NCBI RefSeq assembly: GCF_900091845.1
Contig: NZ_FMCI01000204.1
Span: 1-64,000 of the forward strand
Direction of reading: 5' to 3'
Length of the DNA: 64,000 nt
Source: Streptomyces sp. SolWspMP-5a-2
Lineage (GTDB): Bacteria; Actinomycetota; Actinomycetes; Streptomycetales; Streptomycetaceae
Numbering within the stretch: position 1 is the stretch's first letter; the number at the start of each line of letters is the position of its first letter. This document shows positions 45,041-54,888 of this stretch, one piece after another. The notes under the pieces are model-generated. The model worked only from the letters and a program-made list of their open reading frames with translations, ran no database searches and was not told the DNA's origin. Position numbers and translations under genes: made by a program.

Positions 45041-47554
45041 TCAGAGCTGACCGACAGCGGTGACCCGCAGCACGGCGCGGCCCTCCGCGTCCGAGGCCGC
45101 GAGGTCGACCTCCGCGCTGATGCCCCAGTCGTGGTCGTCGTTCGGGTCGTCGAAGATCTGCCGGACCCGCCAGACGCCGTCCTGCGGCGCCTCCTGGATC
45201 ACCAGCAGCTTGGGGCCGCGGGCGTCGGGGCCCGTCCCCAGGTCGTCGTACTCGTCCCAGTACTTGTCCATCGCCTCGCCCCAGGCGTCCGCGTCCCACC
45301 CGGCGTCGGCGTCCATCTCCCCCAGTTCGTCGACCTGGTCGAGGGCGGCCAGCTCGACCCGCCGGAACAGGGCGTTGCGGACCAGGACCCGGAAGGCGCG
45401 CGCGTTGGTGGTGACCGGCTTGACCTCGTCGGCCCTCTCCTGCGCCTCCTCGGCGGTCATCACCTCCGGGTTGGCGAGCTGCTCCCACTCGTCCAGCAGG
45501 CTGGAGTCGACCTGGCGCACCATCTCGCCCAGCCACTCGATCAGATCCTGGAGGTCCTCCGACTTGAGGTCGTCCGGGACGGTGTGGTCCAGGGCCTTGT
45601 AGGCGCCCGCCAGGTACCGCAGCACGATGCCCTCGGTGCGCGCCAGCTCGTACAGGGAGACCAACTCGGTGAAGGACAGCGCCCGTTCGTACATGTCCCG
45701 CACGACGGACTTCGGCGACAGCGGGTGGTCGCCCACCCAGGGGTGGCTCTTGCGGTAGGTGTTGTAGGCGTGGAAGAGCAGCTCCTCCTGCGGCTTCGGG
45801 TAGCCGATGTCCTGGAGCCGCTCCATCCGCTCCTCGTACTCGACACCGTCCGCCTTCATCAGGGCGACGGCCTCGCCCCGCGCCTTGTTCTGCTGGGCGG
45901 CGAGGATCTGCCGGGGATCGTCCAGCGTGGACTCCACCACCGAGACCATGTCCAGCGCGTACGACGGCGACTCGGGGTCGAGGAGTTCGAAGGCGGCCAG
46001 GGCGAAGGTGGACAGCGGCTGGTTCAGCGCGAAGTCCTGCTGGAGATCGACCGTGAGGCGCACGACACGACCCGTCGCGTCGGGCTCGTCGAGCTTCTCG
46101 ACGATGCCGCCGTCCAGCAGCGAGCGGTAGATGGCGATGGCCCGCCGGATGTGCCGCAACTGCGCCCTGCGCGGCTCGTGGTTGTCCTCCAGCAGGTGCC
46201 GCATCGCGTCGAAGGCGTTGCCCGGCCGCGCGATCACCGACAGCAGCATCGTGTGCGTCACCCGGAACCGGGAGGTCAGCGGCTCCGGCTCGGAGGCGAT
46301 GAGCTTCTCGAAGGTGTTCTCCGTCCAGCCGACAAAGCCCTCCGGGGCCTTCTTGCGCACCACCTTGCGGCGCTTCTTCGGGTCGTCGCCCGCCTTCGCG
46401 AGCGCCTTCTCGTTCTCGATCACGTGCTCGGGAGCCTGCGCGACCACGAAACCGGCCGTGTCGAAACCGGCCCGGCCCGCCCGTCCGGCGATCTGGTGGA
46501 ACTCGCGGGCGCGCAGCGTGCGCACCCGGTTGCCGTCGTACTTGGTGAGCGCGGTGAACAGCACCGTGCGGATGGGGACGTTGACGCCCACCCCGAGGGT
46601 GTCCGTACCGCAGATCACCTTCAGCAGACCGGCCTGCGCGAGCTTCTCCACCAGCCGCCGGTACTTGGGCAGCATGCCCGCGTGGTGGACACCGATCCCG
46701 TGCCGCACGTACCGGGAGAGGTTCTGACCGAACTTCGTGGTGAAGCGGAAGTTGCCGATCAGGTCGGCGATCCGGTCCTTCTCCTCGCGCGAACACATGT
46801 TGATGCTCATCAGCGCCTGCGCCCGCTCCACGGCCTGCGCCTGGGTGAAGTGCACGATGTAGACGGGCGCCTGTTTCGTCTGGAGCAGCTCGGTGAGGGT
46901 GTCGGTGAGCGGGCTGAAGCGGTACTCGTAGGACAGCGGCACCGGGCGGGTCGCCGAGCGGACCACCGAGGTCGGCCGGCCGGTGCGCCGGGTGAGGTCC
47001 TTCTCGAACATGGAGACGTCGCCGAGGGTGGCCGACATCAGGATGAACTGCGCCTGCGGCAGTTCGAGCAGCGGGATCTGCCAGGCCCAGCCGCGGTCCG
47101 GCTCCGCGTAGAAGTGGAACTCGTCCATCACGACCTGGCCGATGTCCGCGTCCTTGCCGTCGCGCAGTGCGATCGACGCGAGGACCTCGGCGGTGCAGCA
47201 GATCACCGGGGCGTCCGCGTTCACGGACGCGTCACCGGTCAGCATGCCGACGTTCTCGGTGCCGAACAGCTTGCACAGCTCGAAGAACTTCTCCGAGACG
47301 AGCGCCTTGATCGGCGCCGTGTAAAAGGTGACCTCGTCCCTGGCCAGCGCCGCGAAGTGCGCGCCCGCCGCGATCATGCTCTTGCCGGAGCCGGTCGGCG
47401 TCGACACGATCACGTTCGCGCCCGAGACGACCTCGATCAGCGCCTCCTCCTGGTGGGAGTAGAGCGTGAGACCGCGCTCCTCGGCCCACGACTCGAAGGC
47501 TTCGTAGAGGGCGTCGGGGTCTGCGGTCGGCGGCAGCTGATCGATGAGGGTCAC
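45041..47554 (-). CDS. Ski2-like DEAD/DEAH-box helicase
   Basis: An 837-residue superfamily 2 helicase from GTG 47554 (VTLIDQLPPTADPD); an ATG 20 codons upstream is possible but lacks a ribosome site. Motif I is STPTGSGKSMIAAGAH, motif II is VMDEFHFYAEPDRGW (DEFH), motif III LMSATLGDVS, and motif VI QIAGRAGRAGFDTAG. The C-terminal half is a long helical region ending in a DUF3516-like domain, with DNDHDWG-type acidic end. Related enzymes act on RNA or structured DNA; the precise substrate of this actinobacterial group is not established. Confidence 0.93.
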   Translation of the reverse strand: MTLIDQLPPTADPDALYEAFESWAEERGLTLYSHQEEALIEVVSGANVIVSTPTGSGKSMIAAGAHFAALARDEVTFYTAPIKALVSEKFFELCKLFGTENVGMLTGDASVNADAPVICCTAEVLASIALRDGKDADIGQVVMDEFHFYAEPDRGWAWQIPLLELPQAQFILMSATLGDVSMFEKDLTRRTGRPTSVVRSATRPVPLSYEYRFSPLTDTLTELLQTKQAPVYIVHFTQAQAVERAQALMSINMCSREEKDRIADLIGNFRFTTKFGQNLSRYVRHGIGVHHAGMLPKYRRLVEKLAQAGLLKVICGTDTLGVGVNVPIRTVLFTALTKYDGNRVRTLRAREFHQIAGRAGRAGFDTAGFVVAQAPEHVIENEKALAKAGDDPKKRRKVVRKKAPEGFVGWTENTFEKLIASEPEPLTSRFRVTHTMLLSVIARPGNAFDAMRHLLEDNHEPRRAQLRHIRRAIAIYRSLLDGGIVEKLDEPDATGRVVRLTVDLQQDFALNQPLSTFALAAFELLDPESPSYALDMVSVVESTLDDPRQILAAQQNKARGEAVALMKADGVEYEERMERLQDIGYPKPQEELLFHAYNTYRKSHPWVGDHPLSPKSVVRDMYERALSFTELVSLYELARTEGIVLRYLAGAYKALDHTVPDDLKSEDLQDLIEWLGEMVRQVDSSLLDEWEQLANPEVMTAEEAQERADEVKPVTTNARAFRVLVRNALFRRVELAALDQVDELGEMDADAGWDADAWGEAMDKYWDEYDDLGTGPDARGPKLLVIQEAPQDGVWRVRQIFDDPNDDHDWGISAEVDLAASDAEGRAVLRVTAVGQL

Positions 47555-47699
47555 AGACCCATCTTGCCTGGCCTCACCCGCCACCGGGGAATCGGCTGCC
47601 CGGCCGAAGATCATGACCGATACGCTGGGGCGCCGACGGAGCGTCAGCGCACCCGGTCAACTGGACAGCGGCACAAGAGGAATGGGGCGGAGAACGGCC

Positions 47700-48494
47700 A
47701 TGATGGGACCAGCACACTCACTGTCGGGCGCGGCGGCGTGGCTCGGGATCGGCGCGGCGGCTGCCGCGGCCGGACACGCGATGCCCTGGCCGGTCCTCCT
47801 GGTCGGAGCGCTGATCTGCGCGGGCGCCGCCCTGGCGCCCGACCTCGACCACAAGGCGGCGACCATCTCGAGGGCGTTCGGCCCGGTCTCGCGCTGGCTG
47901 TGCGAGATCGTCGACAAGCTCTCCTACGCCGTCTACAAGGCGACCAGGAAGCCCGGCGACCCGCGCCGCTCGGGCGGTCACCGCACCCTCACCCACACCT
48001 GGCTGTGGGCGGTCCTGATCGGCGGCGGCGCCTCGGTCGCGGCGATAACCGGCGGACGATGGGCGGTGCTGGGCATCCTCTTCGTCCACATGGTGCTCGC
48101 GATCGAGGGCTTGCTGTGGCGGGCGGCCCGCGGCTCCAGCAGCGACGTCCTGGTCTGGCTGCTCGCGGCGACCAGCGCGTGGATCCTCGCGGGCATTCTG
48201 GACGAGCCCGGCAACGGCGCGAACTGGCTCTTCACCGCGCCTGGCCAGGAGTACCTGTGGCTGGGCCTGCCGATCGTGCTGGGCGCCCTGGTGCACGACA
48301 TCGGGGACGCGCTGACCGTCTCGGGCTGCCCGATCTTGTGGCCGATCCCGGTCGGCCGCAAGCGCTGGTACCCGCTCGGCCCGCCGAAGGCCATGCGCTT
48401 CCGGGCGGGCAGCTGGGTGGAGCTGAAGGTGCTCATGCCGGTGTTCATGGTGCTCGGCGGAGTGGGCTGCGCGGCCGCGCTGAACTTCATCTGA
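47700..48494 (+). CDS. Membrane-bound metal-dependent hydrolase (YdjM/DUF457 family)
   Basis: A 264-residue membrane protein with about five hydrophobic segments. The metal-binding motifs of the family are visible: MMGPAHSLSGAAAWLG at the start (His), ALAPDLDHKAATISR (Asp-x-Asp-His), SGGHRTLTHTWLW (His-Arg-x-x-x-His) and VHDIGDALTVSG. GGAG precedes ATG 47700 by 7 bases. E. coli YdjM is LexA-controlled and of unknown substrate. Divergent from the helicase gene. Confidence 0.88.
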   Translation: MMGPAHSLSGAAAWLGIGAAAAAAGHAMPWPVLLVGALICAGAALAPDLDHKAATISRAFGPVSRWLCEIVDKLSYAVYKATRKPGDPRRSGGHRTLTHTWLWAVLIGGGASVAAITGGRWAVLGILFVHMVLAIEGLLWRAARGSSSDVLVWLLAATSAWILAGILDEPGNGANWLFTAPGQEYLWLGLPIVLGALVHDIGDALTVSGCPILWPIPVGRKRWYPLGPPKAMRFRAGSWVELKVLMPVFMVLGGVGCAAALNFI

Positions 48495-48583
48495 GGACGG
48501 AGTGTCCCGGTGCGGGCGGGCACACCCGCACCGCCCGGGGCACCCGCCTCGGCGGGACGGCCCGGGGTGTCCCGCCGGCGGAC

Positions 48584-48856
48584 TCAGCCCGGAGCGCCTG
48601 GTGCCTCGCCGGTTCCGCCGCCGTAGCGCCGTTCGAACTGGGCGATGCGGCCCTCCGAGTCCACCGTGCGGGCCTTGCCCGTGTAGAACGGGTGGCTCTC
48701 CGAGGAGATCTCCACGTCCACAACCGGGTAGGTCTCGCCGTCGTCCCACTCGATGGTCCGCTCGCTCGTCGCGGTGGACCGGGTCAGGAAGGCGTAGCCC
48801 GCGGCGCGGTCACGGAAGACGACCGGGCGGTACTCCGGGTGCTTGTCCTGCTGCAT
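48584..48856 (-). CDS. rpmE2: 50S ribosomal protein L31, type B (zinc-free)
   Basis: A 90-residue L31 with the family pattern [40 protein letters not shown] and FERRYG. It lacks the CxxC zinc-binding cysteines of the main L31, so it is the type B paralogue that replaces the zinc form when zinc is scarce, usually under Zur control. No Zur box was recognised upstream. It lies 12 bases after a DUF5709 gene. Confidence 0.96.
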   Translation of the reverse strand: MQQDKHPEYRPVVFRDRAAGYAFLTRSTATSERTIEWDDGETYPVVDVEISSESHPFYTGKARTVDSEGRIAQFERRYGGGTGEAPGAPG

Positions 48857-48868
48857 GTGCGCTCCTCC

Positions 48869-49339
48869 TCAACCGGACAGGGCGTCCTCGTCGACGATGT
48901 GCACGGCGGCCTCCTCGGCCGAGGCACCGGCGCCGTCGACACCCACGTCCGTCGCGATCAACGCGCTCTCCTCGTCCTCGTGGGCTCCCTCGTCGGGGGC
49001 CACGAGCCGACCGGAGCGGACCGCCCCGACCTCGTCGTCCAGCGGCTCGCCGTCGGTGTCCCCGCTGTCGCCGATGCCGTCGCCGTCGGGTGCGGTGACG
49101 TCCGGCCGCTCCTCGGCCAGCCTCTGGTCCAGCGTCTCGCCCCGGTGCCCCTCGGCCGCCGTGACGCCGCTGTGCTCCACCGCCCACGGCCTCTCGGGCG
49201 GCGACCAGCCCCGGTCGAGCGGATCGTCGACACCGTCGTCGTCCAGGGTGTCCTCGGCGTCGAGCAGCCCCGCGTCGTCCTGCACCTCGGAGCCGTCGGG
49301 CTGGTAGACGTCGTCCCCGCGTCCGTCGGAGCTGTTCAC
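48869..49339 (-). CDS. DUF5709 family protein
   Basis: A 156-residue very acidic protein (NSSDGRGDDVYQPDGSEVQD near the start, EEAAVHIVDEDALSG at the end). The DDVYQP opening, the repeated LDDD/DGVDDPLDRGWSPPERPW and the AVHIVDE end are characteristic of DUF5709. GGAGG lies 5 bases before GTG 49339, so I prefer it over ATG 49351. Probably largely disordered; function unknown. It is upstream of the L31 gene on the same strand. Confidence 0.85.
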   Translation of the reverse strand: MNSSDGRGDDVYQPDGSEVQDDAGLLDAEDTLDDDGVDDPLDRGWSPPERPWAVEHSGVTAAEGHRGETLDQRLAEERPDVTAPDGDGIGDSGDTDGEPLDDEVGAVRSGRLVAPDEGAHEDEESALIATDVGVDGAGASAEEAAVHIVDEDALSG

Positions 49340-49948
49340 GGGTGCCTCCATGAGGTGCGGACGGTTCTCTTCCCGCCGGGGCGGGAGGGCGCTGCCCGAG
49401 TCGGTGCCGCTCTCCACCCTTCCACCCCCTTTCGGGACCGCGCAACGCCACGCGACGGGGGCACGGTGCGCGAAGGGCACCGGAGCCCGCCCCGCGCAGG
49501 TTCGTCCACCGCGATGCCCGGGACCTGGCGAGGGGCCGCGGACCGCCTCGCGGCGGGCTGGGAGGGGGCCGGTCGTCCCGCCGTCTCCGCCGCGGGACGA
49601 ACCTCGGCGGATCCCATGCGACCGGCGGTGACCGCGGGCGGGGAGGGGCGCCGGCCGCACCGACGATTCCGCCGAGGGACCGGCCTCGACGGACGCCGAG
49701 CGACCCGCGGTGGCCGTCCCGCGACGGTGCGTGCGCGGGTATCGGCCGGCGGTGTCCGCTCTGCGCCGGTGCGGGTGCCGGTCGGTGGCGGACACCACGG
49801 ACCGACGCATGGCGCGCGGGCCTCGGTCGGTGGTGTCCGGCGGACGACGGTGCGCGCACGCGTGACGGTTGCTCGGCGGCGTCCGCTTCGGCCGATCGGG
49901 GCGGTCCGCCCCGGAACCGTCAGGTCCGGGGCGGACTCCACTGCTCGC
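49340..49948. other. Non-coding gap with degenerate repeats
   Basis: About 600 bases between DUF5709 and the ABC exporter genes. The part 49740-49900 contains several diverged copies of CGGTCGGTGGTGTCCG-like units. No frame here resembles a protein family. Confidence 0.55.
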
Positions 49949-51730
49949 TCACCCGTGCCAGGACCGCCACAGCGCCGCGTACGCGCCGTCCGCCGCGACC
50001 AGCTCGTCGTGGCTGCCCAGCTCGGTGATGCGTCCGCTCTCCACGACGGCGATGACGTCCGCGTCGTGCGCCGTGTGCAGGCGATGGGCGATCGCGACGA
50101 CGGTGCGGCCGTCCAGGACGCGGGCCAGCGACCGCTCCAGATGCCGGGCCGCGCGCGGATCGAGCAGCGAGGTCGCCTCGTCCAGGACCAGCGTGTGCGG
50201 GTCCGCCAGCACCAGACGGGCCAGCGCGATCTGCTGCGCCTGCGCCGGGGTGAGCGCGAGCCCGCCCGAGCCGACCTCCGTGTCCAGGCCGTCGCCCAGG
50301 GCCCGCGCCCAGCCGTCCGCGTCGACGGCGCCCAGGGCCGCCCACAGCTCGGCGTCCTCGGCGTCGGCCCTGGCCAGCAGCAGGTTGTCGCGCAGGGCGC
50401 CCACGAAGACGTGGTGCTCCTGGTTGACGAGGGCGACGTGGGAGCGGACCCGCTCGGCCGGCATCCGGGACAGCTCGGCGCCGCCCAGGGTGATCCTGCC
50501 GTCCCGGGGCGCGTAGATCCCGGCGAGCAGCCTGCCCAGCGTGGACTTCCCCGCGCCGGACGGGCCGACCAGGGCCAGCCGGGTGCCCGGGGCGACCTTC
50601 AGGGAGACCTCGCGCAGGACGTCGACGCCCTCGCGGTACCCGAAGTGGACCCGGTCGGCGTGCACGTTCCGTCCGTCGGGGACCACCGAGGCGTCACCGG
50701 CGGCGGGCTCGATGTCCCGGACCCCGACCAGCCGGGCCAGCGACACCTGGGCCACCTGGAGCTCGTCGTACCAGCGCAGGATGATCCCCACGGGGTCGAC
50801 GAGCATCTGCGCGATGAGCGCGCTCGTGGTCAGCTGGCCGACGTCGATCCAGCCGTGCAGCACGAACACCCCGCCGATCAGGAGGACCGACGCGAGCACG
50901 GCGACATGGGTGACGTTGATGAACGGGAAGAGCACCGAACGCAGCCACAGGGTGTACCGCTCCCACGCGGTCCACTCCTGGACGCGCCGGTCGGAGAGCG
51001 CGGTGCGGCGGTCGCCGAGGCGGTGCGCCTCGACGGTGCGGCCCGCGTCCACGGTCTCCGCGAGTGCCGCGGCCACGGCGGAGTAACCGGCGGCCTCGGA
51101 GCGGTAGGCGGACGGCGCCCGCTTGAAGTACCAGCGGCAGCCGACGATCAGCAGCGGCAGGGCCAGCAGCACGGCGGCGGCCAGCGGAGGAGCCGTCACG
51201 ACCAGACCGCCGAGCAGCAGCACGACCCAGACGACGCCGATGGAGAGCTGCGGCACGGCCTCGCGCATCGCGTTCGCGAGCCGGTCGATGTCGGTGGTGA
51301 TCCGGGAGAGCAGATCACCGGTACCGGCCCGTTCGAGGACACCCGGCGGGAGTCCCACCGAACGGACCAGGAAGTCCTCGCGCAGGTCGGCCAGCATCCG
51401 CTCGCCGAGCATCGCCCCGCGCAGCCGGACCTCGCGGACGAACACCGCCTGCACGATGAGCGCGCCGACGAACAGGGCGGCCGACAGCTCCAGATGGAGG
51501 TCACGCGTCTGGTCCGAGACCCGTTCCACGAGGTCGCCCAGGAGCCAGGGGCCCACCATCGAGGCGACCACGGAGACCGTGTTGACCGCCATCAGGACCA
51601 GCAGGGCCCGGCGGTGCCGCCGGAACAGCTCGGTCACGTAGGCGCGTACGGTCGCGGCGGCGCCGACGGGCAGCGTGTTCGCCGTCGTCGGGGCCGCCGG
51701 GTCGTACGCCGGTGGCGCCACGCCGATCAT
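49949..51730 (-). CDS. ABC exporter half-transporter B (six TM + NBD), degenerate signature
   Basis: A 593-residue fused membrane and ATPase subunit. The first ~330 residues hold six membrane helices; the NBD has an intact Walker A GPSGAGKST, Q-loop VNQEHHVFVG, Walker B TLVLDEATS and H-loop AIAHRLHT. The ABC signature is LTPAQAQQ instead of LSGGQxQR. Its start codon overlaps the stop of the upstream ABC gene (ATGA), indicating coupled production of a heterodimer. Its intact Walker A pairs with the LSGGQ of the partner to form the one competent ATP site. Export substrate unknown. Confidence 0.92.
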   Translation of the reverse strand: MIGVAPPAYDPAAPTTANTLPVGAAATVRAYVTELFRRHRRALLVLMAVNTVSVVASMVGPWLLGDLVERVSDQTRDLHLELSAALFVGALIVQAVFVREVRLRGAMLGERMLADLREDFLVRSVGLPPGVLERAGTGDLLSRITTDIDRLANAMREAVPQLSIGVVWVVLLLGGLVVTAPPLAAAVLLALPLLIVGCRWYFKRAPSAYRSEAAGYSAVAAALAETVDAGRTVEAHRLGDRRTALSDRRVQEWTAWERYTLWLRSVLFPFINVTHVAVLASVLLIGGVFVLHGWIDVGQLTTSALIAQMLVDPVGIILRWYDELQVAQVSLARLVGVRDIEPAAGDASVVPDGRNVHADRVHFGYREGVDVLREVSLKVAPGTRLALVGPSGAGKSTLGRLLAGIYAPRDGRITLGGAELSRMPAERVRSHVALVNQEHHVFVGALRDNLLLARADAEDAELWAALGAVDADGWARALGDGLDTEVGSGGLALTPAQAQQIALARLVLADPHTLVLDEATSLLDPRAARHLERSLARVLDGRTVVAIAHRLHTAHDADVIAVVESGRITELGSHDELVAADGAYAALWRSWHG

Positions 51731-53694
51731 GCCGTCTCCTCGATCTCTTCCAGAACGCCCCGCAGGGTCGTTTCGTCGTCCATGTCCAGCGGGGTGGTCC
51801 CGTCGTCGGTCTCGCGGGTCACGACCGCCCGGTACCTGGCGTCGCCGAGCAGCAGCGTGCGGTGCTCGCCCTCGGCGGCGACCTCGCCCCCGTGCACCAG
51901 CACCACCCGTTCCGCCTGGTCGAGCAGGAGCGGCGAGGAGGTGAAGACGACGGTGGTGCGCCCCGCGCGCAGGTCCTTCAGACCCGCCGCGATCCTGGCC
52001 TCGGTGTGGGAGTCGACCGCCGACGTCGGCTCGTCCAGGACGAGCACCTCGGGGTCGGTGATCAGCGACCGGGCCAGCGCGAGCCGCTGCCGCTGCCCGC
52101 CGGACAGGGACCGGCCGCGTTCGGTGATCCGGGAGTCCATCGGGTCGGCCGCGTCGAGCGAGCCCTCGACCAGCGCGGCCAGCACGTCGTCGCACTGGGC
52201 GGCGGACAGCGCGGCCTGCGCGCCGACGGCACCGGAGGCGGGCACGTCGAGCAGTTCGCGCAGGGTCCCGGAGAGCAGGACCGGGTCCTTGTCCTGGACC
52301 AGCACGGCGGCACGGGCCGCCCCGATCGGCAGCTCGTCCAGCGGCACACCGCCGAGCAGGACGGACGCCTCGTCGGCGCCCACGGCACCCGGGGACGCCG
52401 TCCTCTCGGACACCGGAACGCTCCCGCCGCCGGCCTCCTCGGGCACCGGCTCGTCCCCGGCCACCGAGCCCTTGGACGTCGACGCCGAAGCACCGGATGC
52501 CCCGGCCCCCGCCCCCTCGTCCCCGGGGGCCACCGCCTCGCCTGCGTGTCCGCCCAGCCGTTCCGCCAGGCGGCCCGCCGCGTCGGGGTCCCCGCACACC
52601 ACGGCCGTGAACAGGCCCTCGGGGGCGAGCAGTCCGGTCACCGGGTCGTACAGATCGCCCGAGAGAGGACCCTCGTCCCGGGAACCGCCGACATGTGTGG
52701 TTCGTTCCAATGACAGGACGCGCGCCGCCCGTTGGGCCGAAGGCCGGGAGAAGGAGTACGCCATGGCGATCTCCTCGAAATGCCGCAGAGGATAGGTGAG
52801 GACCATGACCGAGCTGTAGACCGTCACCAGTTCGCCGACGGTGATCCGGCCCTGCCGTGCCAGATGGACGCCGTACCAGACCACGGTGATCAGCAGCAGC
52901 CCCGGCAGCAGCACCTGGATCGCGGAGATCAGGGCCCACATCCGCGCGCTGCGCACGGCGGCGTGCCTGACCTCCTGGGAGGCCCGGCGGTACCGGTCGA
53001 GGAAGAGTTCCTCGCCGCCGATGCCCCGCAGGACCCGCAGTCCGGCCACGGTGTCCGAGGCGAGTTCGGTGGCCCGCCCCGCCTTCTCCCGCTGGAAATC
53101 CGCGCGCCGGGTGGCGCGGGGCAGCAGGGGCAGCACGGCCAGCGCCAGCACGGGCAGGCCCACGGCGACGACCACACCGAGGGCGGGCTGATAGATCACC
53201 AGCGCGACGCAGACCAGCACGATGGTGACGGCGGCCGCCGTGAAACGGGAGATCGCCTCCACGAACCAGCCGATCTTCTCGACGTCACCGGTCGACACGG
53301 CCACCACCTCACCCGCCGCCACCCGCCGGGTCAGCGCCGAACCCAGCGACGCGGCCTTGCGGGCGAGCAGTTGCTGCACCCGGGCGGCGCCGGTGATCCA
53401 GTTGGTGACGGCGGCGCGGTGCAGGAAGGTGTCGCCGACCGCGTTGCCGACGCAGGCGAGCAGCAGGAGGAGCCCGGCGAGGGCCAGGTGGCGGCCGGAG
53501 CGGTCGATGACGGCCTGGACGGCGACACCGACGCAGAACGGGAGGGCGGAGACGGATGCGAAGTGCAGCAGTCCCCAGGCCAGGGCCTTGGCCTGGCCGC
53601 CCAGTTGGTTGCGGCCGAGCCACCACAGGAAACGGGGACCCGAGCGGGCGTCGGGCACGCCCGGGTCTGCGTAAGGGAGGTCTTGAATCTGCAT
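51727..53694 (-). CDS. ABC exporter half-transporter A (six TM + NBD), degenerate Walker A
   Basis: A 655-residue fused subunit starting at MQIQDLPYADP. Six membrane helices fill about residues 35-320. In the NBD the Walker A position reads VVCGDPDAAGRLAERL, with no GKS/T, and the H-loop is FTSSPLLLD, with no His; the signature LSGGQRQRLALARSL and Walker B VLVLDEPTS are canonical. A ~70-residue Ala/Gly/Ser/Glu-rich insertion follows the broken Walker A. It provides the signature motif for the partner's ATP site and forms a heterodimer with one degenerate nucleotide site, as in other asymmetric exporters. Divergent from the L,D-transpeptidase-like gene. Confidence 0.92.
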   Translation of the reverse strand: MQIQDLPYADPGVPDARSGPRFLWWLGRNQLGGQAKALAWGLLHFASVSALPFCVGVAVQAVIDRSGRHLALAGLLLLLACVGNAVGDTFLHRAAVTNWITGAARVQQLLARKAASLGSALTRRVAAGEVVAVSTGDVEKIGWFVEAISRFTAAAVTIVLVCVALVIYQPALGVVVAVGLPVLALAVLPLLPRATRRADFQREKAGRATELASDTVAGLRVLRGIGGEELFLDRYRRASQEVRHAAVRSARMWALISAIQVLLPGLLLITVVWYGVHLARQGRITVGELVTVYSSVMVLTYPLRHFEEIAMAYSFSRPSAQRAARVLSLERTTHVGGSRDEGPLSGDLYDPVTGLLAPEGLFTAVVCGDPDAAGRLAERLGGHAGEAVAPGDEGAGAGASGASASTSKGSVAGDEPVPEEAGGGSVPVSERTASPGAVGADEASVLLGGVPLDELPIGAARAAVLVQDKDPVLLSGTLRELLDVPASGAVGAQAALSAAQCDDVLAALVEGSLDAADPMDSRITERGRSLSGGQRQRLALARSLITDPEVLVLDEPTSAVDSHTEARIAAGLKDLRAGRTTVVFTSSPLLLDQAERVVLVHGGEVAAEGEHRTLLLGDARYRAVVTRETDDGTTPLDMDDETTLRGVLEEIEETA

Positions 53695-53949
53695 GACGGA
53701 TGACGTCCAGGTGGCTCGTGTCAGGGGAGGGAGGAGAAGGGCCGGGGAGCAGGGAGAGAGGGCCGGTAAGGAAGGGGAGGCAGGTGTTCCGCGAGCGGCG
53801 GTGGCAGCAAACCGTGCAAGGTTCCCCGCGAGGCGGGGTCGGGGGCAAGGGGTTTTCCGTCGCCTCGTACGGAATCGGCTGCCGGGAGCACCGGCCCCTA
53901 TCCACCGAACTGGGCGCAATCGTCCGGAACGTGGTGTCACTATGGGCCG

Positions 53950-54816
53950 ATGCACAACGCACTGCGCGCGACGGTCGCGACGGCCGCCCTCGGGACCTTG
54001 CTGGCGCTGACTGCGGCATGCGGCCCCGCCGGAGGCACCAGCGACGGCGGCACCGCCCACCCGGAAGCCACCGCCCGCACTGACGGGACGGGCAGCACCG
54101 GCGGCACCCGAGGGACGGCAGAGGGACGACGAGGAGAGGCGGGCCCCAGCGGGTCGGGGACGGTGAAGGGCCCGCCTGCGGACGCGACGTCCCCCGGGGC
54201 GGGCGTCTGGACCGGAGCCGCCGTCACCGAGCAACTGCCGGGGATCGGAGCCTGGTTGCGGCACCGGATTCCCGCAAACACCCGGCAGGTCGTCGCCGTC
54301 TACGGGAGCGGATCCGACTCGGCGGACTCGACGGTCGTGCTCTACACGAAGCGGGGAGCGGCCTGGGCCAGGACCTCGTCCTGGCCCGCGCACAACGGGA
54401 AGCGGGGGTGGACCATGGACCACCACGAGGGCGACAGGCGCAGCCCGGTCGGGGTGTTCACGCTCACGGACGCGGGCGGTGTGCTCCCGGACCCCGGGTC
54501 CAGGCTGCCCTACACCCGCTCCGCGTCCTTCGCCGCCCCGCGCTGGTGGGCCGAATCCCACTGGCACGACTTCGACTACGTGATCGCCATCGACTACAAC
54601 CGGGTCAGGGGGAACCCGCCCGACGATCCGACCCGTCCCGAAGGGGAGTCCCGGGGCGGCGGGATCTGGCTGCACATGGACCACGGCAGCGGCACCTCGG
54701 GCTGCGTGAGTCTGTCCGAGGACGGGATGCGGTCCCTGCTGCGCACCCTCGATCAGGACCGCCACCCCGTGGTGGTGATGGGGGACAGGGCGTCTCTCGC
54801 GGCGCGGGAGGAGTGA
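53950..54816 (+). CDS. Exported L,D-transpeptidase-like (YkuD) lipoprotein
   Basis: A 288-residue lipoprotein. The signal peptide ends at lipobox LTAAC; a ~60-residue Gly/Thr/Ser-rich linker follows. The catalytic region has SPVGVFTLTDAGG near residue 175 and HMDHGSGTSGCVSLSEDGM near 240, the H-x-S-G-C arrangement of YkuD enzymes with the nucleophilic Cys. YkuD proteins cross-link or modify peptidoglycan stem peptides outside the cell. No LysM or Ig-like domain is present, which separates it from classical Ldt enzymes. Divergent from the ABC exporter. Confidence 0.85.
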   Translation: MHNALRATVATAALGTLLALTAACGPAGGTSDGGTAHPEATARTDGTGSTGGTRGTAEGRRGEAGPSGSGTVKGPPADATSPGAGVWTGAAVTEQLPGIGAWLRHRIPANTRQVVAVYGSGSDSADSTVVLYTKRGAAWARTSSWPAHNGKRGWTMDHHEGDRRSPVGVFTLTDAGGVLPDPGSRLPYTRSASFAAPRWWAESHWHDFDYVIAIDYNRVRGNPPDDPTRPEGESRGGGIWLHMDHGSGTSGCVSLSEDGMRSLLRTLDQDRHPVVVMGDRASLAAREE

Positions 54817-54888
54817 CGGGCGGGGGCCGGGAGGAGGGGCGGGGGAGGCGGCATTGCGGAGGTCGGCGGCACCCCGTAGAACACGGCC

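Noticed and set aside
44693..52795. A single plus-strand open frame of 2700 codons
   Set aside because: It lies opposite tesB, the Ski2-like helicase, L31, DUF5709 and both ABC exporter genes, all with strong family motifs on the minus strand. Its own product is Arg/Gly/His/Gln-rich without domains, the usual antisense artefact of high-GC coding DNA.
51727..54765. Upstream extension of ABC exporter subunit A to 1012 residues
   Set aside because: The first ~357 residues are low-complexity and lie opposite the L,D-transpeptidase-like gene; homology to exporters begins at MQIQDLPYADP (53694).
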